Shown: one piece after another, positions 35,227 to 44,215 of the stretch
Layout: each line of letters starts with the position of its first letter
How positions within the stretch are numbered: position 1 is the first letter of the stretch
Notes under the pieces: generated by a model
Database searches by the model: none
What the model was told of the DNA's origin: nothing
The model's input: only the letters and a program-made list of their open reading frames with translations
Program-made: the position numbers and the translations under genes
DNA from: Geomonas sp. Red32
GTDB taxonomy: Bacteria; Desulfobacterota; Desulfuromonadia; Geobacterales; Geobacteraceae
DNA: 64,000 nucleotides
Direction of reading: 5' to 3'
Assembly: GCF_023652955.1 (NCBI RefSeq)
Contig: NZ_JAKLOY010000001.1
Span: 124,001-188,000, forward strand

Positions 35227-36303
35227 TTAATCATCCCGCATGTCTTTCTTGGCAACCTTGAGGAACTTGCCAAAGGCTCGGTCTTTTTTTCTCTTCTCGG
35301 CGTACGACATCTCGTTAAATTCCAATTCTCCTTTGAGCTTCCGGTAGTTTTCGTAGTGAGCTTGATCGATTTCACCTGCGCTTAAAGCTTGGAGCACGGC
35401 ACATCCCGGCTCGCGGGTATGGGTGCAATCCCCGTAGCGGCATCGGGTTCCCAGTGAGTTTATGTCGACGAAGCCTGCGGCAATTCCACGTTCCCCGCCA
35501 ATGATGCCGAACTCGCGCATTCCGGGGTTATCGATTACCATCGCTCCATTTTCGAGGAGGATGAGTTGACGGCGCACGGTGGTATGTTTACCCTCGCCGG
35601 TGCCGCTGACGCTTTGAGTCTCGAGTTGGCTCTGCCCGATCAGTTCGTTGATGATCGTACTCTTGCCGACTCCCGACGAGCCAACAAAGCAGTACGTCTT
35701 CCCCGGCAACAACATCCCCTTCAACTCGTCGATTCCATCCCGCGTGACGTTACTTAAGGTGAGGACCGGCGCAACGATACCGGCAGCACGAATCGTGGAA
35801 ATTTGCTTGGCCAAAGTATCAGGCGCGATCAGGTCGGTCTTGGTAAGAAGCAGACATGGCTTAGCGCCGCCGGCCGTCACCATCACGAGATAACGCTCCA
35901 ACCGGTTCACGTTGAAATCAAAGTGACAGGACTGGACAATGATCACGTAGTCGAGATTCGCCGCGATCATCTGACTGTCAACCGCCCCTCCTGCCGCCTT
36001 GCGGCGAAGGCTTGTTTTCCGGTCGAGCAGAGAATGAACGAGACCGAAGTCATCATTCCCGCCCTTTTCGACGGAGACCCAATCTCCGACGCAGGGCAAT
36101 TCTTCCGCTCGATGGTGATGGTGGAGATAGCTACCCGAGAGCTTCGCCCGGAAGGCACCCTTGGCATTCAAAAGTAAAAGCTGCTCGCGATCCACCGCAG
36201 CCACACGGGCAACCGTTTCCATTGAGTAGTCGTGGAGTGCTGCGTGCCTGTCAAACCACGGTTCCCACCCCAGATTTTCCAGGGTTATCTGTTGATTCGA
36301 CAT
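35227..36303 (-). CDS. rsgA: Ribosome small-subunit-dependent GTPase A
   Basis: RsgA is a circularly permuted GTPase that assists late 30S subunit maturation. The 358-residue product has an N-terminal OB-like domain. The G motifs appear in permuted order: TKTD (G4) before GSSGVGKST (G1) and DNPGM (G3). A C-terminal zinc site (GTRCRYGDCTHTREPGC) closes it. The protein is slightly longer than the E. coli family member, in its N-terminus. GAGGAGG lies before the ATG. It is monocistronic or leads into the transglutaminase-like gene 44 bp downstream. Confidence 0.94.
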   Translation of the reverse strand: MSNQQITLENLGWEPWFDRHAALHDYSMETVARVAAVDREQLLLLNAKGAFRAKLSGSYLHHHHRAEELPCVGDWVSVEKGGNDDFGLVHSLLDRKTSLRRKAAGGAVDSQMIAANLDYVIIVQSCHFDFNVNRLERYLVMVTAGGAKPCLLLTKTDLIAPDTLAKQISTIRAAGIVAPVLTLSNVTRDGIDELKGMLLPGKTYCFVGSSGVGKSTIINELIGQSQLETQSVSGTGEGKHTTVRRQLILLENGAMVIDNPGMREFGIIGGERGIAAGFVDINSLGTRCRYGDCTHTREPGCAVLQALSAGEIDQAHYENYRKLKGELEFNEMSYAEKRKKDRAFGKFLKVAKKDMRDD

Positions 36304-36397
36304 CTGATGACCTCCTCAACCCACTCCCTTTATTTCTGCTTAGGCCGCCATCCGTTATTGGCCAGCCATCCCTCGGATGCCCCCTCGCCGGCCGTTT

Positions 36398-36997
36398 TCA
36401 ATCCTCTACTGGCATCATCTTCCTGATCGTACGGACCAGCTTCTCGCCCTTTCCAAAAGCTTCTTCGAGGATATCCCGGCTATCCATCGGAGGTTTCCCC
36501 AATTGGAAACGGCTGGCCAATAGAGAATCGACGATCTCAAGATTCGCTTCCGGCGACCAGATATCGAAGACCGGAAGGACACATTCCGGATTGGTGCCGC
36601 TTCCGCACACCGAAACCACCACTCCCTTTTTCCGCTTTTTTACCGAACTTACATACGCCCGCTCGCCCGTTGGCAGTGCCACCGGCTTTGCAAGGCAGTA
36701 CGAGCGGTCGATCATCAGCTTCATCTGGCTCGACACCGTGTTGTAATAGACCGGAGTCCCGAGAACGAGACCATCCGCCTTCTCGAAAAGATCGCAGATT
36801 TCGGCCATATCGTCTTTAAACACACAGCCGGTCCCATCCTGCACCTTGCATGACTTACAGGGCTGGATGTTCAGGTCGCCCAAGTAGATCTTGGAGACCA
36901 AAGCGCCCGCCGCCTGACATCCGTCCAGAACCCTCTGGACGAGGATGTCTGTGTTCATCTGCTTCCTCGGGCTGCCGACTATGCCTACTATCTTCAT
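36398..36997 (-). CDS. Flavodoxin-fold NAD(P)H-dependent FMN/iron-sulfur reductase
   Basis: A 199-residue flavodoxin-like protein. The FMN phosphate-binding start MKIVGIVGSPRKQMNTD is followed by a compact cysteine motif (PCKSCKVQDGTGC) typical of the iron-sulfur flavoprotein branch. GLVLGTPVYYNTVSSQMKLMIDR is the second FMN-contact region. It probably shuttles one or two electrons in the cytoplasm. GAGGAC precedes the ATG at 36997. No partner is encoded nearby. Confidence 0.88.
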   Translation of the reverse strand: MKIVGIVGSPRKQMNTDILVQRVLDGCQAAGALVSKIYLGDLNIQPCKSCKVQDGTGCVFKDDMAEICDLFEKADGLVLGTPVYYNTVSSQMKLMIDRSYCLAKPVALPTGERAYVSSVKKRKKGVVVSVCGSGTNPECVLPVFDIWSPEANLEIVDSLLASRFQLGKPPMDSRDILEEAFGKGEKLVRTIRKMMPVED

Positions 36998-37052
36998 CTA
37001 AGACGTCCTCAGTTTGGCGGCCGTATCGCACTATCGGCTGCCATCACAACGG

Positions 37053-37820
37053 CTATTTCGCGGCTTCACGCCATAGGTAGCGCATCAGGGTCTTGTTCTT
37101 CTCAGCGTGCCTGAAATAGCCGATGGCAGGCCTGGATAGCGGCAGATAGATCCCCAACTGGGTGAAGTTCCCCCTCATCACTTCACAACCATGCGGAAGT
37201 CCAATGCGAACCGCCACCGCACCGCCTTTCAGATGATGAAATGCGAATGACCTGTTGAGCCCCTGGAAATCGATTTCGCACCCGCCATCGAGCGCCTCCA
37301 GATCGGCAAGACGCTTCGGCGTGACCTTGCCAAGGTGCTTGCCGATTATCCGATCCTTCAGAAGTGCGGTGAGCACCTCCGATTCGTCGAAAATATCGGT
37401 AAGAGACAGCTCTTCCTTCCCTCGGTCGAGATTGACGGTCCGGAATCTGGACCCGTAGGAGGGATGTGCCCCGGAATCGGAATACCAGGACTCGCAAACG
37501 GAGAGGACCGGACCGACAAGAGATACCACTTCATAGCTGGTGCCGGATTCGAACGCCCGGTTTCCCCCCTCGACGGTCCCCTCCTCTTCTGAGTCTGCAA
37601 AGACGGTAAAAGTCCGTTTCGTCATCCGGTTGGTGGCAACGATTTTAGCTCCGGATTTTACGACACCCCAGGAAAACGATGATGCAGACATAGCCAACTT
37701 CCCCAGAGATGGGGGAGCTAGCGGCGCGGCAGCTTTTGACTCGACGGCCAACGACAGGATGAGAATGAGTGAAAGAGCCAGACATCTTAATCCTGACACC
37801 GCAGAAGTTGACAGTCGCAT
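37053..37820 (-). CDS. Secreted hypothetical protein, DUF3298-like
   Basis: A 255-residue protein with a signal peptide (basic start, hydrophobic 12-26, cleavage near SKA|AAP). The mature part includes YEVVSLVGPVLSVCESWYSDSGAHPSYG followed by LTDIF, a pattern seen in DUF3298/DUF4163 proteins related to RsiV-type anti-sigma or lysozyme-binding modules. This relationship is a guess from short motifs. A near-consensus promoter lies about 130 bp upstream, at 37948-37976. GGGAG precedes the ATG. Confidence 0.7.
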   Translation of the reverse strand: MRLSTSAVSGLRCLALSLILILSLAVESKAAAPLAPPSLGKLAMSASSFSWGVVKSGAKIVATNRMTKRTFTVFADSEEEGTVEGGNRAFESGTSYEVVSLVGPVLSVCESWYSDSGAHPSYGSRFRTVNLDRGKEELSLTDIFDESEVLTALLKDRIIGKHLGKVTPKRLADLEALDGGCEIDFQGLNRSFAFHHLKGGAVAVRIGLPHGCEVMRGNFTQLGIYLPLSRPAIGYFRHAEKNKTLMRYLWREAAK

Positions 37821-38218
37821 CGTCGTACGCTCCCTTTGCCGTTCGAAGTCAACACTTGGCCGGCAAGCATCCTCACTACTTGGCGATTAGCGAAGATGTC
37901 ACAGAGCCGCTCTCCTCGATGGAGGACAGGCCACTCTCGGGAAAAGGACTATATAGAGATTCATTATCGTTGTCAAAGGTGAAGGAACTGGATAATCGGA
38001 GGGCGAAATACTGAAAAGAGGGGGAGTGTCTGCGCTTGCGCTGGTCTCAGACTCCCGCTGTCGTTGTCTCTCCCACGAAAGTGGTCATGGTGAGAATCGC
38101 CGCTAGATGGCGGCAAGCCACTGGTCCCAAAGCCGAGGAGGCTGACCGTATAACCATCAAGCGGGAGGCCTGAGGACGCTTGCAAAGGAAAGGTTGGTGG
38201 CGGCGGAAATGGATAGCG
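37821..38218. other. Non-coding gap between plsY and the secreted protein gene
   Basis: 398 bp, containing the strong minus-strand promoter at 37948-37976 and a small GCCGC/GCGGC inverted repeat near 38099-38114. I see no gene or RNA fold. Confidence 0.45.
37948..37976 (-). promoter_or_regulatory. Strong promoter of the DUF3298-like gene
   Basis: On the minus strand a perfect TTGACA (37976-37971), a 17-bp spacer and TATAGT (37953-37948). It leaves a leader of about 120 nt. Confidence 0.7.
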
Positions 38219-38800
38219 CTAGGCTTTGAACTTGTTTTCGGTCCCGGCGCGGAGACGGGAGATGTTTTCTTTGTGCTTGTAGATGACGAGGGCGGCAATG
38301 ATGACGGACATGGCGATCATCGCCGGCGTCCGCTCGATGGCAGCAACCAGGGGGGGGATCACCGCCGCTGCGGTGATGGAGGCGAGGGAGACGTAACGCG
38401 ACTTGTAGACGACGGCGACGAAAACGAAGAGCGCTACCAGCACGGATAGCGGCGAGGCAGCCAGGAAAACGCCGAGTGCGGTGGCGACCCCTTTGCCTCC
38501 CTTAAAACCGAGGAAGACAGTGTAGACGTGTCCGAGAAAGGCGGCGAGACCTACGGAGGCGATCCAGATATCGGGGAGGTGGAGAGCCTTGGCGGCCAGG
38601 ACGGGGATGAGCCCTTTGAGACAATCCCCCAGGAGGGTGAAGATGCCTACTTTACGGCCGAGGGTACGGTAAACGTTGGTGGCACCGATGTTGCCGCTGC
38701 CGGTTTCGCGGATGTTGACGCCGAAGGCCTGAGCCAGGAGCAGTCCGGTAGGAACCGAGCCCAGCAGATAGGCGCAGACGAGTAAAGCATATTCTTTCAA
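38219..38800 (-). CDS. plsY: Glycerol-3-phosphate acyltransferase PlsY
   Basis: PlsY is an inner-membrane enzyme that moves acyl groups from acyl-phosphate to glycerol-3-phosphate, the first step of phospholipid synthesis. The 193-residue product has several membrane helices and the family motifs GSVPTG, ETGSGNIGATNVYRTLG and GFKGGKGVATALG. The start is TTG at 38800 with GGAG 7 bp upstream. It is transcribed alone. Confidence 0.95.
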   Translation of the reverse strand: MKEYALLVCAYLLGSVPTGLLLAQAFGVNIRETGSGNIGATNVYRTLGRKVGIFTLLGDCLKGLIPVLAAKALHLPDIWIASVGLAAFLGHVYTVFLGFKGGKGVATALGVFLAASPLSVLVALFVFVAVVYKSRYVSLASITAAAVIPPLVAAIERTPAMIAMSVIIAALVIYKHKENISRLRAGTENKFKA

Positions 38801-38879
38801 AGAGGTCTCCGGAGAGGTTAATGAGTCCGGCGCATCCTACAGCATTTCGGAGCAAACTGCAAGGTGAGACCCGGAAAAG

Positions 38880-39338
38880 CTATTGCTCCCGGATAGGAAG
38901 AGAGACCAGCACGGCTTCCTCTTGGCGGTTGCGGCCTTTGATGACCACGACGGTCATGGCGAGAAAAACGGCATCCCGGGCCATGGCCAGCCAAGGCGAA
39001 GTCTTGGCACCGCCCTGTTTGAAGCAGCCGCAATCGATGTCGAGCCCGCGCACGATGGCCGAGGCGAGCGCAGCCATGAAGACCAGATTGAGCACACCGA
39101 CGATCACCGCAGCGCCCCGCACCCGGTAGTTGCAGATCAGCAGCAGGCCGCAGATCAGCTCGAGAAACGGCAGGATGGCGGCGGCGAGGTAGCTCGCGAA
39201 GTAGGGAAGGATCTGGTAGGCGGCGATGCTCCCGGCGAAGGCGACCGGGTCGGAGATTTTCAAAACCGCAGCGTAGACGAAGATCCCACCAAGGGCCACC
39301 CTGGCTACGCTCGGGAGATGACCGGTCACGTTCTTCAT
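38880..39338 (-). CDS. MauE/DoxX-like membrane protein
   Basis: A 152-residue protein with four predicted membrane helices and the DIDCGCFKQGG motif, a CxC pair typical of MauE-type/DoxX-like proteins thought to take part in periplasmic thiol redox or electron transfer. ATG 39338 overlaps the stop of the rhodanese gene by 4 bp and has GGGGGGAG upstream. Coupling with an exported rhodanese supports a role in sulfur or thiol chemistry at the membrane. Confidence 0.85.
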   Translation of the reverse strand: MKNVTGHLPSVARVALGGIFVYAAVLKISDPVAFAGSIAAYQILPYFASYLAAAILPFLELICGLLLICNYRVRGAAVIVGVLNLVFMAALASAIVRGLDIDCGCFKQGGAKTSPWLAMARDAVFLAMTVVVIKGRNRQEEAVLVSLPIREQ

Positions 39339-39850
39339 GCTCCCCCCTTCGCTACCGGATATCCCGAATCGCGCCACTCCGGGAAGCCCCCCTCGTACAC
39401 ATAGACGTTGGCGTAGCCGGCCTGCATCATGAGCTTGCCGAGATCCATGCTGTCGTGGCAGGAAAATCCGTTGCAGTAGGCGATGATGGTGGCGTCCTTG
39501 GAGAAGCGGCCTTTGAGGGAGGAGGGATTCTTGCGCGCCTCTTCCAGCGGAAGGCTGACGGCCCCGGCAATATGACCTTGGATGAAGGTCGAGGCGCTCC
39601 GGGCATCGATCACGACCGCCTGCTTGCCGTCGTGCATATCTTTGACCTGCGCCAGGGGAATCGGCATCGGGACGAGTTCCTCCCCACCGGCCTGCGCGGT
39701 CTGGGCTTGCGGGGAGGCCGGTTGCTGGATGGCCGCTTCTCCCTTCCAGGCGCTTGCGAGCAGGGTGCGGTTCCACCCGATCCCGAGGACGGCGGCGATC
39801 AGCACGATGGCTGCGATCTCCAGTGACGTAACCAGCAAGGAATTTTTCAC
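39335..39850 (-). CDS. Membrane-anchored rhodanese-like protein
   Basis: From the GTG at 39850 (GAGG 6 bp upstream) the 171-residue product has an N-terminal membrane anchor (about 6-24), a Pro/Gln-rich linker and a periplasmic rhodanese domain. The domain shows VIDARSASTFIQGHIAGAVSLP and the active-site loop AYCNGFSCHDS, with the catalytic Cys first and an extra Cys in the loop. It ends YEGGFPEWRDSGYPV. A longer frame to 39928 has no ribosome-binding site. It is co-translated with the MauE-like gene downstream. Confidence 0.88.
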   Translation of the reverse strand: MKNSLLVTSLEIAAIVLIAAVLGIGWNRTLLASAWKGEAAIQQPASPQAQTAQAGGEELVPMPIPLAQVKDMHDGKQAVVIDARSASTFIQGHIAGAVSLPLEEARKNPSSLKGRFSKDATIIAYCNGFSCHDSMDLGKLMMQAGYANVYVYEGGFPEWRDSGYPVAKGGA

Positions 39851-40081
39851 GGTATCCTCTGCATCCCCTTCACCCTTCCCATCCGGGCGCACGCACACAG
39901 GCACCAAAGGCGCCGGAAGCCGGTTCAATTCAAGTTCATTACAGAAAGATTCGGGAAGGGGATAAGTGGCGGGGGACGGCTTCTACATCACCGATGGTAC
40001 GTCATTTTGCCGGAAAAGGTCAACCCATCATTAAACCGCTTCGGGCGGCTTTCTTAATCCGGCAGTCGCGTCTCCCCTTGT

Positions 40082-41158
40082 TCACCCTTCGGTGCTGGCG
40101 GCCTCTTTGCTTTCTTCCGGGTCGCGGAAATCCCCGCGCTGGAAGGCCATGGATACGATCTTGGCGGCGGCTGCTACCGGGATCGCCAGCAAGATCCCCC
40201 AGAAGCCGATCAGCTCTCCCAAAGCCATCACCATGATGATGGTGAGCAGCGGGTTGAGGTTCATGGAGCGCTTGAAAACCAGCGGCTTGACGAGGTACCC
40301 CTCCAGGAAATAGATCACGGCGAAGGCGATCCCCACCTTCACGAGGGCTATCCAGGTGTGGAACTTGACGTAGGCAAAGAAAAGCGCCGGTATCATGGCG
40401 ATGATCACGCCGATGAAGGGGAGCACCGACGCCAGCCCGGCGAAGATCCCGTTGAAGAGCGCATAGTCGACGTCGAGAATGAAAAGCGCCCCGGCCGAGA
40501 GGATGGCGACGATGAGGGAGACAATGACCTGCCCGCGGATGTAGCCGCCGATGCTGTCGTTCACCTCGTTCCCAATCTCCAGGAGCACCGCTTTCCGCTT
40601 GTCGGGAAGCCATCCTGCCACGGTTCTCTTTATCTCCGCCTTGTAGAAAAGCATGAAGAAAACCAGTATCGGAGAGAGGATCAGGTTGAAGATGTTGAAA
40701 ACCATGCTGGCGGCAGCGGAGTAGACCCCCGCGCCGAGACCGGCCACGACTTTGTTCACCCAATCAACCGCATTGTCGAACAGCCAGCTCCATTCCTCGG
40801 CGCCGTAAAAGGGCTCGAAGCGGGTCTGGAACTGGAGCGTTAGGTTTTTGATGTCCTGGATATAGATGGGGAGGTTCGGCAGCAACGCGCGCCAGCGAAT
40901 GATCGCCAACGGCACGAAGAAAGAAAAGAAAAAGACGGAGAAGATGGAAAGGACGATGTAGATCGCCACGATCCCCTTGGCACGCGACAGCCGTTTCCCC
41001 TCGAGATGCACCACGAAAGGATCGAGGAGGTAGGCGATCACGAAGGAGAGGAGAAAACAGGAAACCGTGTGGCGCAGGAGATGGCCGACAGCGAAAAGCA
41101 TGGCGGCGACGGCCAAGGTCAGCATGGCCCGGTTGGCGGTATTGGGTTTCGACAGCAT
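40082..41158 (-). CDS. AI-2E family transporter
   Basis: A 358-residue multi-pass membrane protein of the PF01594 group. It shows the typical N-terminal helices with FLLSFVIAYLLDPFV, the long soluble segment around VNKVVAGLGAGVYSAA, and the C-terminal VLPFIGVIIAMIPALF and ALGELIGFWGILLAIPVAA stretches. Members have been linked to AI-2 export, Na+/H+ exchange or other solutes, so the substrate is open. ATG 41158 with GGGAGA upstream is preferred to a TTG 12 bp earlier. Confidence 0.9.
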   Translation of the reverse strand: MLSKPNTANRAMLTLAVAAMLFAVGHLLRHTVSCFLLSFVIAYLLDPFVVHLEGKRLSRAKGIVAIYIVLSIFSVFFFSFFVPLAIIRWRALLPNLPIYIQDIKNLTLQFQTRFEPFYGAEEWSWLFDNAVDWVNKVVAGLGAGVYSAAASMVFNIFNLILSPILVFFMLFYKAEIKRTVAGWLPDKRKAVLLEIGNEVNDSIGGYIRGQVIVSLIVAILSAGALFILDVDYALFNGIFAGLASVLPFIGVIIAMIPALFFAYVKFHTWIALVKVGIAFAVIYFLEGYLVKPLVFKRSMNLNPLLTIIMVMALGELIGFWGILLAIPVAAAAKIVSMAFQRGDFRDPEESKEAASTEG

Positions 41159-41305
41159 ACGGTCTCCCAAGATGGTGCTCGGCTGTCTTGTCCTCCCTTT
41201 AACCCAGGGGGGGACGCTGCGGGTAGGAATGGGATTTTCCGCGGAGTTCTCTACGGCTGCCGGCCGTCACCGGCCTCGCGGTTAGTGCACTCGAATCCCG
41301 GCCGG

Positions 41306-41734
41306 CTAAGCAGGCGGATAGATGTCGTGTTCCTCGAGCCAATGGGCGGCCCGGGTATTCAAGGCGTCTTCGCGGACGGCCTGGTAGCGCTCCAACTCTT
41401 CCGGGTAAAAGGAAAGGATCTCTCCCAACCTGCCGTGCGCGTGGGCTCCGACGAAGGCCCTGACCAGCAGGGACTTGAGGGAAGGATTGGCGATTCCCTG
41501 GATAAAGGTATGCACCAGTTGACGCTCCTGGCCGTAGTCGTAGTGCGGGATCTCCAGGTAACGCTCCTCCTGGATCTCGACCTCGGTCCAGAAAGCGTCA
41601 TCGTCGTAATCGGACGGCACCGAAAACACCTCGCCGGTCTCACGGTCGAGGTAAAAAATCATATCCGGATCGGTGTTCTCGAAGGCCTCCATCAGGTCCT
41701 CCCACACGATCTCAAGATTGCGCATCGCTTGCAT
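41306..41734 (-). CDS. UPF0158-family protein
   Basis: A 142-residue protein resembling UPF0158 (PF03682). It starts near WEDLMEAFENTDPDMIFYLDRETGEV, contains YLEIPHYDYGQERQLVHTFI, and ends in FYPEELERYQAVREDALNTRAAHWL. It is soluble and acidic and its function is unknown. AAGGAACGAC precedes the ATG at 41734. It is divergent from lpxH. Confidence 0.85.
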   Translation of the reverse strand: MQAMRNLEIVWEDLMEAFENTDPDMIFYLDRETGEVFSVPSDYDDDAFWTEVEIQEERYLEIPHYDYGQERQLVHTFIQGIANPSLKSLLVRAFVGAHAHGRLGEILSFYPEELERYQAVREDALNTRAAHWLEEHDIYPPA

Positions 41735-41819
41735 GTCGTTCCTTCTACAGCGTTAACTATAACTTTCCACGGGCGGGACGCACAACGAGTTCATGGAACT
41801 GAGGTTACGCCATTTCTCA

Positions 41820-41848
41820 TTGGCCTTCGAGACATTTTTGTATATATT
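41820..41848 (+). promoter_or_regulatory. Promoter of lpxH, start site at the ATG
   Basis: TTGGCC (41820-41825), a 17-bp spacer and TATATT (41843-41848). The expected +1, 6-8 bp further on, coincides with the A of the lpxH ATG at 41855. Confidence 0.6.
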
Positions 41849-41854
41849 GCGCCA

Positions 41855-42574
41855 ATGCGCAAGATCTTCATCGCCGACGCCCACCTGAGAAACCCCGGTG
41901 ACGCCAATTACCGGAAACTGCTGGCCTTCCTGCGTGAACTCCCCGCCGGCACCGACACCCTCTACATACTGGGCGATCTCTTCGAATTCTGGATCGGCGA
42001 TCCTGAGCCGGTCTACCCTCACTACCGCGAGATCGTCGACTGCCTGAAGGAGGTGCGGGGGCGCGGGGTAAGGATCGTCTACTTCGAAGGGAACCACGAC
42101 TTCCACCTGGCAGGCTTCTTCACCAGAGAGCTGCAGGCCGAGGTGTACCGTGAGGGGGAGGTGGTGGATATCGGAGGAAACAGGGTCTACCTCGGTCACG
42201 GGGACCTGATCAACCGGGAGGACTACCGGTACCGCATCTTCCGGGGCGTGCTGCACAGCAGGGCCGCCGGGGCGCTGGTCCCCCTGGTCTCCCGCCGGTT
42301 AACCTCCAAAACCGCGGAATACCTGTCGCGGCGCAGCAGCGGGAAGCACGAGTACCGGCGCCACCGCTGGGACTATCCGAAGATCATGGCCGGCTTCGCC
42401 CGCGAGCGCTTTCGCGAGGGATGCGACTCCGTCATCATCGGCCACTTCCATCGCCCCACGCTTCAGCGGGAAGGGACCCATACCTTCATTGCACTGGGGG
42501 ACTGGATTACCCAGTTCTCCTATGCGCAGTGGGAGGATGGAATATTCACCCTGGAGCGGTACCAGGAAGGCTGA
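41855..42574 (+). CDS. lpxH: UDP-2,3-diacylglucosamine pyrophosphatase
   Basis: LpxH hydrolyses UDP-2,3-diacylglucosamine to lipid X in lipid A synthesis, at the inner face of the membrane. The 239-residue calcineurin-like metallophosphatase has all metal motifs: IADAHL, LGDLFEFW, GNHD, LGHGD and GHFHRP. The ATG at 41855 has no Shine-Dalgarno sequence, and a promoter -10 box ends only 6 bp before it, so the mRNA may be leaderless. The frame is open far upstream, but homology starts here. It is divergent from the UPF0158 gene. Confidence 0.92.
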   Translation: MRKIFIADAHLRNPGDANYRKLLAFLRELPAGTDTLYILGDLFEFWIGDPEPVYPHYREIVDCLKEVRGRGVRIVYFEGNHDFHLAGFFTRELQAEVYREGEVVDIGGNRVYLGHGDLINREDYRYRIFRGVLHSRAAGALVPLVSRRLTSKTAEYLSRRSSGKHEYRRHRWDYPKIMAGFARERFREGCDSVIIGHFHRPTLQREGTHTFIALGDWITQFSYAQWEDGIFTLERYQEG

Positions 42575-42603
42575 CGCCATCCTCACCCCGCTTGCCCTAC
42601 ACC

Positions 42604-42837
42604 CTACCGTTCGATCTCGAAGATTTTCAGATAGGTGGCGACCCGTTCGTCGAGAGTCGGAGCGGAAATCTCGCGGCAGATCGCGTCCGGACGGTAGCCG
42701 CGGCAGACGGCGGGACGATCCTCGTACATACTGCACTCGAAGCGCTCGTTGAGATGCCGGCAGCGCTCCCCTACCCTTTTCCCCAACGTGCTGATGTCGG
42801 GGGCCACGCAGCAGGTCCCGCACCTTGCACATTCCAT
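42604..42837 (-). CDS. YkgJ-family cysteine cluster protein
   Basis: A 77-residue protein with MECARCGTCC at the N-terminus, then C-x-x-x-N-x-C-type RCRHLNERFECSMYEDRPAVCRGY. This is the CxxCxxC...C...C signature of YkgJ (PF03692), which probably binds zinc or an iron-sulfur cluster. GGAG lies before the ATG at 42837. It is 8 bp after the transpeptidase gene and probably co-transcribed with it. Family function is unknown. Confidence 0.9.
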   Translation of the reverse strand: MECARCGTCCVAPDISTLGKRVGERCRHLNERFECSMYEDRPAVCRGYRPDAICREISAPTLDERVATYLKIFEIER

Positions 42838-42845
42838 TTCGACTC

Positions 42846-44183
42846 CTACCTGAAGAAAGCCTCCAGCGCCTGTTCACCCACGGTGGTGGCCTTGATGCGC
42901 CACTTGTTCTCGTTGATCACCAGGGCTGCCAGCGCGATCTGAGGATCCTCCATCGGCGCGTAGGCGGCAAACCAGCTGTAGTGGCCAGCGGGGTCCTTGC
43001 CGTCGATGGAGCCGGTCTTGGCGGCGACCTTAACCGAGGCGAGCATCGGACGCCCCCTGCGGTCGTGGAAGGCCCGGCGGGAGGTACCGCTCACTACGGT
43101 GGCCGAGAGCATCCGGGCCAGCGAAGCGGCGGTTTCCGGGGCGATCACCGTCCTGAGCGGCTGCGGCTGGTGGGCGTAGACGCTCTTTCCCTTGGCGTCG
43201 ATGATCTCCTTGGCGAAGGAGGGGGCCATCATTACCCCGCCGTTGGCCACGGTGGCCATGATGGTCGCCGCATGGAACGGAGAGATCTTGACCTCGCGGT
43301 TGAGGCCGGCACCCATCAGCATCAACTGGTCGACGGTGCCGGGAGGGGGAGCCTGGCTCGCCAAGACCGGAGAACCGGGGAAGAGCTTCTCGTTGAAGCC
43401 GTAGCGCCCGGCATAGAGAAGGAGCGGGTCGCGCCCGACCACCTCTCCGGCCAGGCGGCCGAAGACCGGGTTGACGGACTTGCCCATGGCCATGGTGAGG
43501 GTCATCTGCTGGTTACGCCCGCGGGGCCGGACGTGCCAGTATTTCGGGCTCTCGGAGGTCAGCTTCCCGTTGAAGGCGAACATGGTATCCGGGGCCACCT
43601 TCTTCTCTTCGAGCGCCGCGGTGGCGGTCACGATCTTGAAGAGGGAGGCCATCGGGTAGAGCCCGTAGCAGGCGTTCTTCTCCCACCCAGGCTGCGCCGA
43701 GGAGTGCGCCACGAGGGCCAGCACGCGGCCGGTCTTCGGTTCGATGGCGACGAACATCCCGTAGGGGACGCGGAAGTCGGTGAGGACCTTCTCCACCCGG
43801 CGCTGCATCGCCTCGTTGATGGCGTAGACGACCTTCCCTCCCTGCGGGAGCTGGGCGGTGACGCCGCTCTGGTCGGCGCGGGCAGCCGGATAGGCGTCGG
43901 CGGCAACCTTGAAGGCGCCCCAGTTGTCCATATTCTTGAGCTCGACGGCGGCGGAGGTCTTGGGGAGGGGGCGGCCGGCACTCCCCTTGGTGGAGCCGAA
44001 AAGGGAGATGATGGGGTAGCTGGCCAAAAGCAGAGCGACCAGGGGAAGGATGATCTTCAATCTCCCTTTCTGGACCTTGCTTTCCTTGATCTTGTGGTAG
44101 AGGCTGCGGGACTCCTGCTCAGGTCCTTTGAGCCTGTTGTGGCTGGTCTTTTTGCGTTTTTCCAGATCTTTAAAGTCTTGCAT
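42846..44183 (-). CDS. Penicillin-binding transpeptidase
   Basis: A 445-residue class B-like PBP. A cytoplasmic basic N-terminus, one membrane helix (about 40-62) and a periplasmic transpeptidase domain are seen. The domain has the three active-site motifs in order: SLFK (acyl-serine), SVN and KTGS. It makes peptidoglycan cross-links. There is no glycosyltransferase domain. The start at 44183 has only a weak site; a GTG at 44216 is possible and would touch the yihY-type stop. It lies between a YihY-family gene and the YkgJ-type gene. Confidence 0.9.
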   Translation of the reverse strand: MQDFKDLEKRKKTSHNRLKGPEQESRSLYHKIKESKVQKGRLKIILPLVALLLASYPIISLFGSTKGSAGRPLPKTSAAVELKNMDNWGAFKVAADAYPAARADQSGVTAQLPQGGKVVYAINEAMQRRVEKVLTDFRVPYGMFVAIEPKTGRVLALVAHSSAQPGWEKNACYGLYPMASLFKIVTATAALEEKKVAPDTMFAFNGKLTSESPKYWHVRPRGRNQQMTLTMAMGKSVNPVFGRLAGEVVGRDPLLLYAGRYGFNEKLFPGSPVLASQAPPPGTVDQLMLMGAGLNREVKISPFHAATIMATVANGGVMMAPSFAKEIIDAKGKSVYAHQPQPLRTVIAPETAASLARMLSATVVSGTSRRAFHDRRGRPMLASVKVAAKTGSIDGKDPAGHYSWFAAYAPMEDPQIALAALVINENKWRIKATTVGEQALEAFFR

Positions 44184-44215
44184 AAACCCGCTTTTCTCTT
44201 CATGTAATCGCGCCA

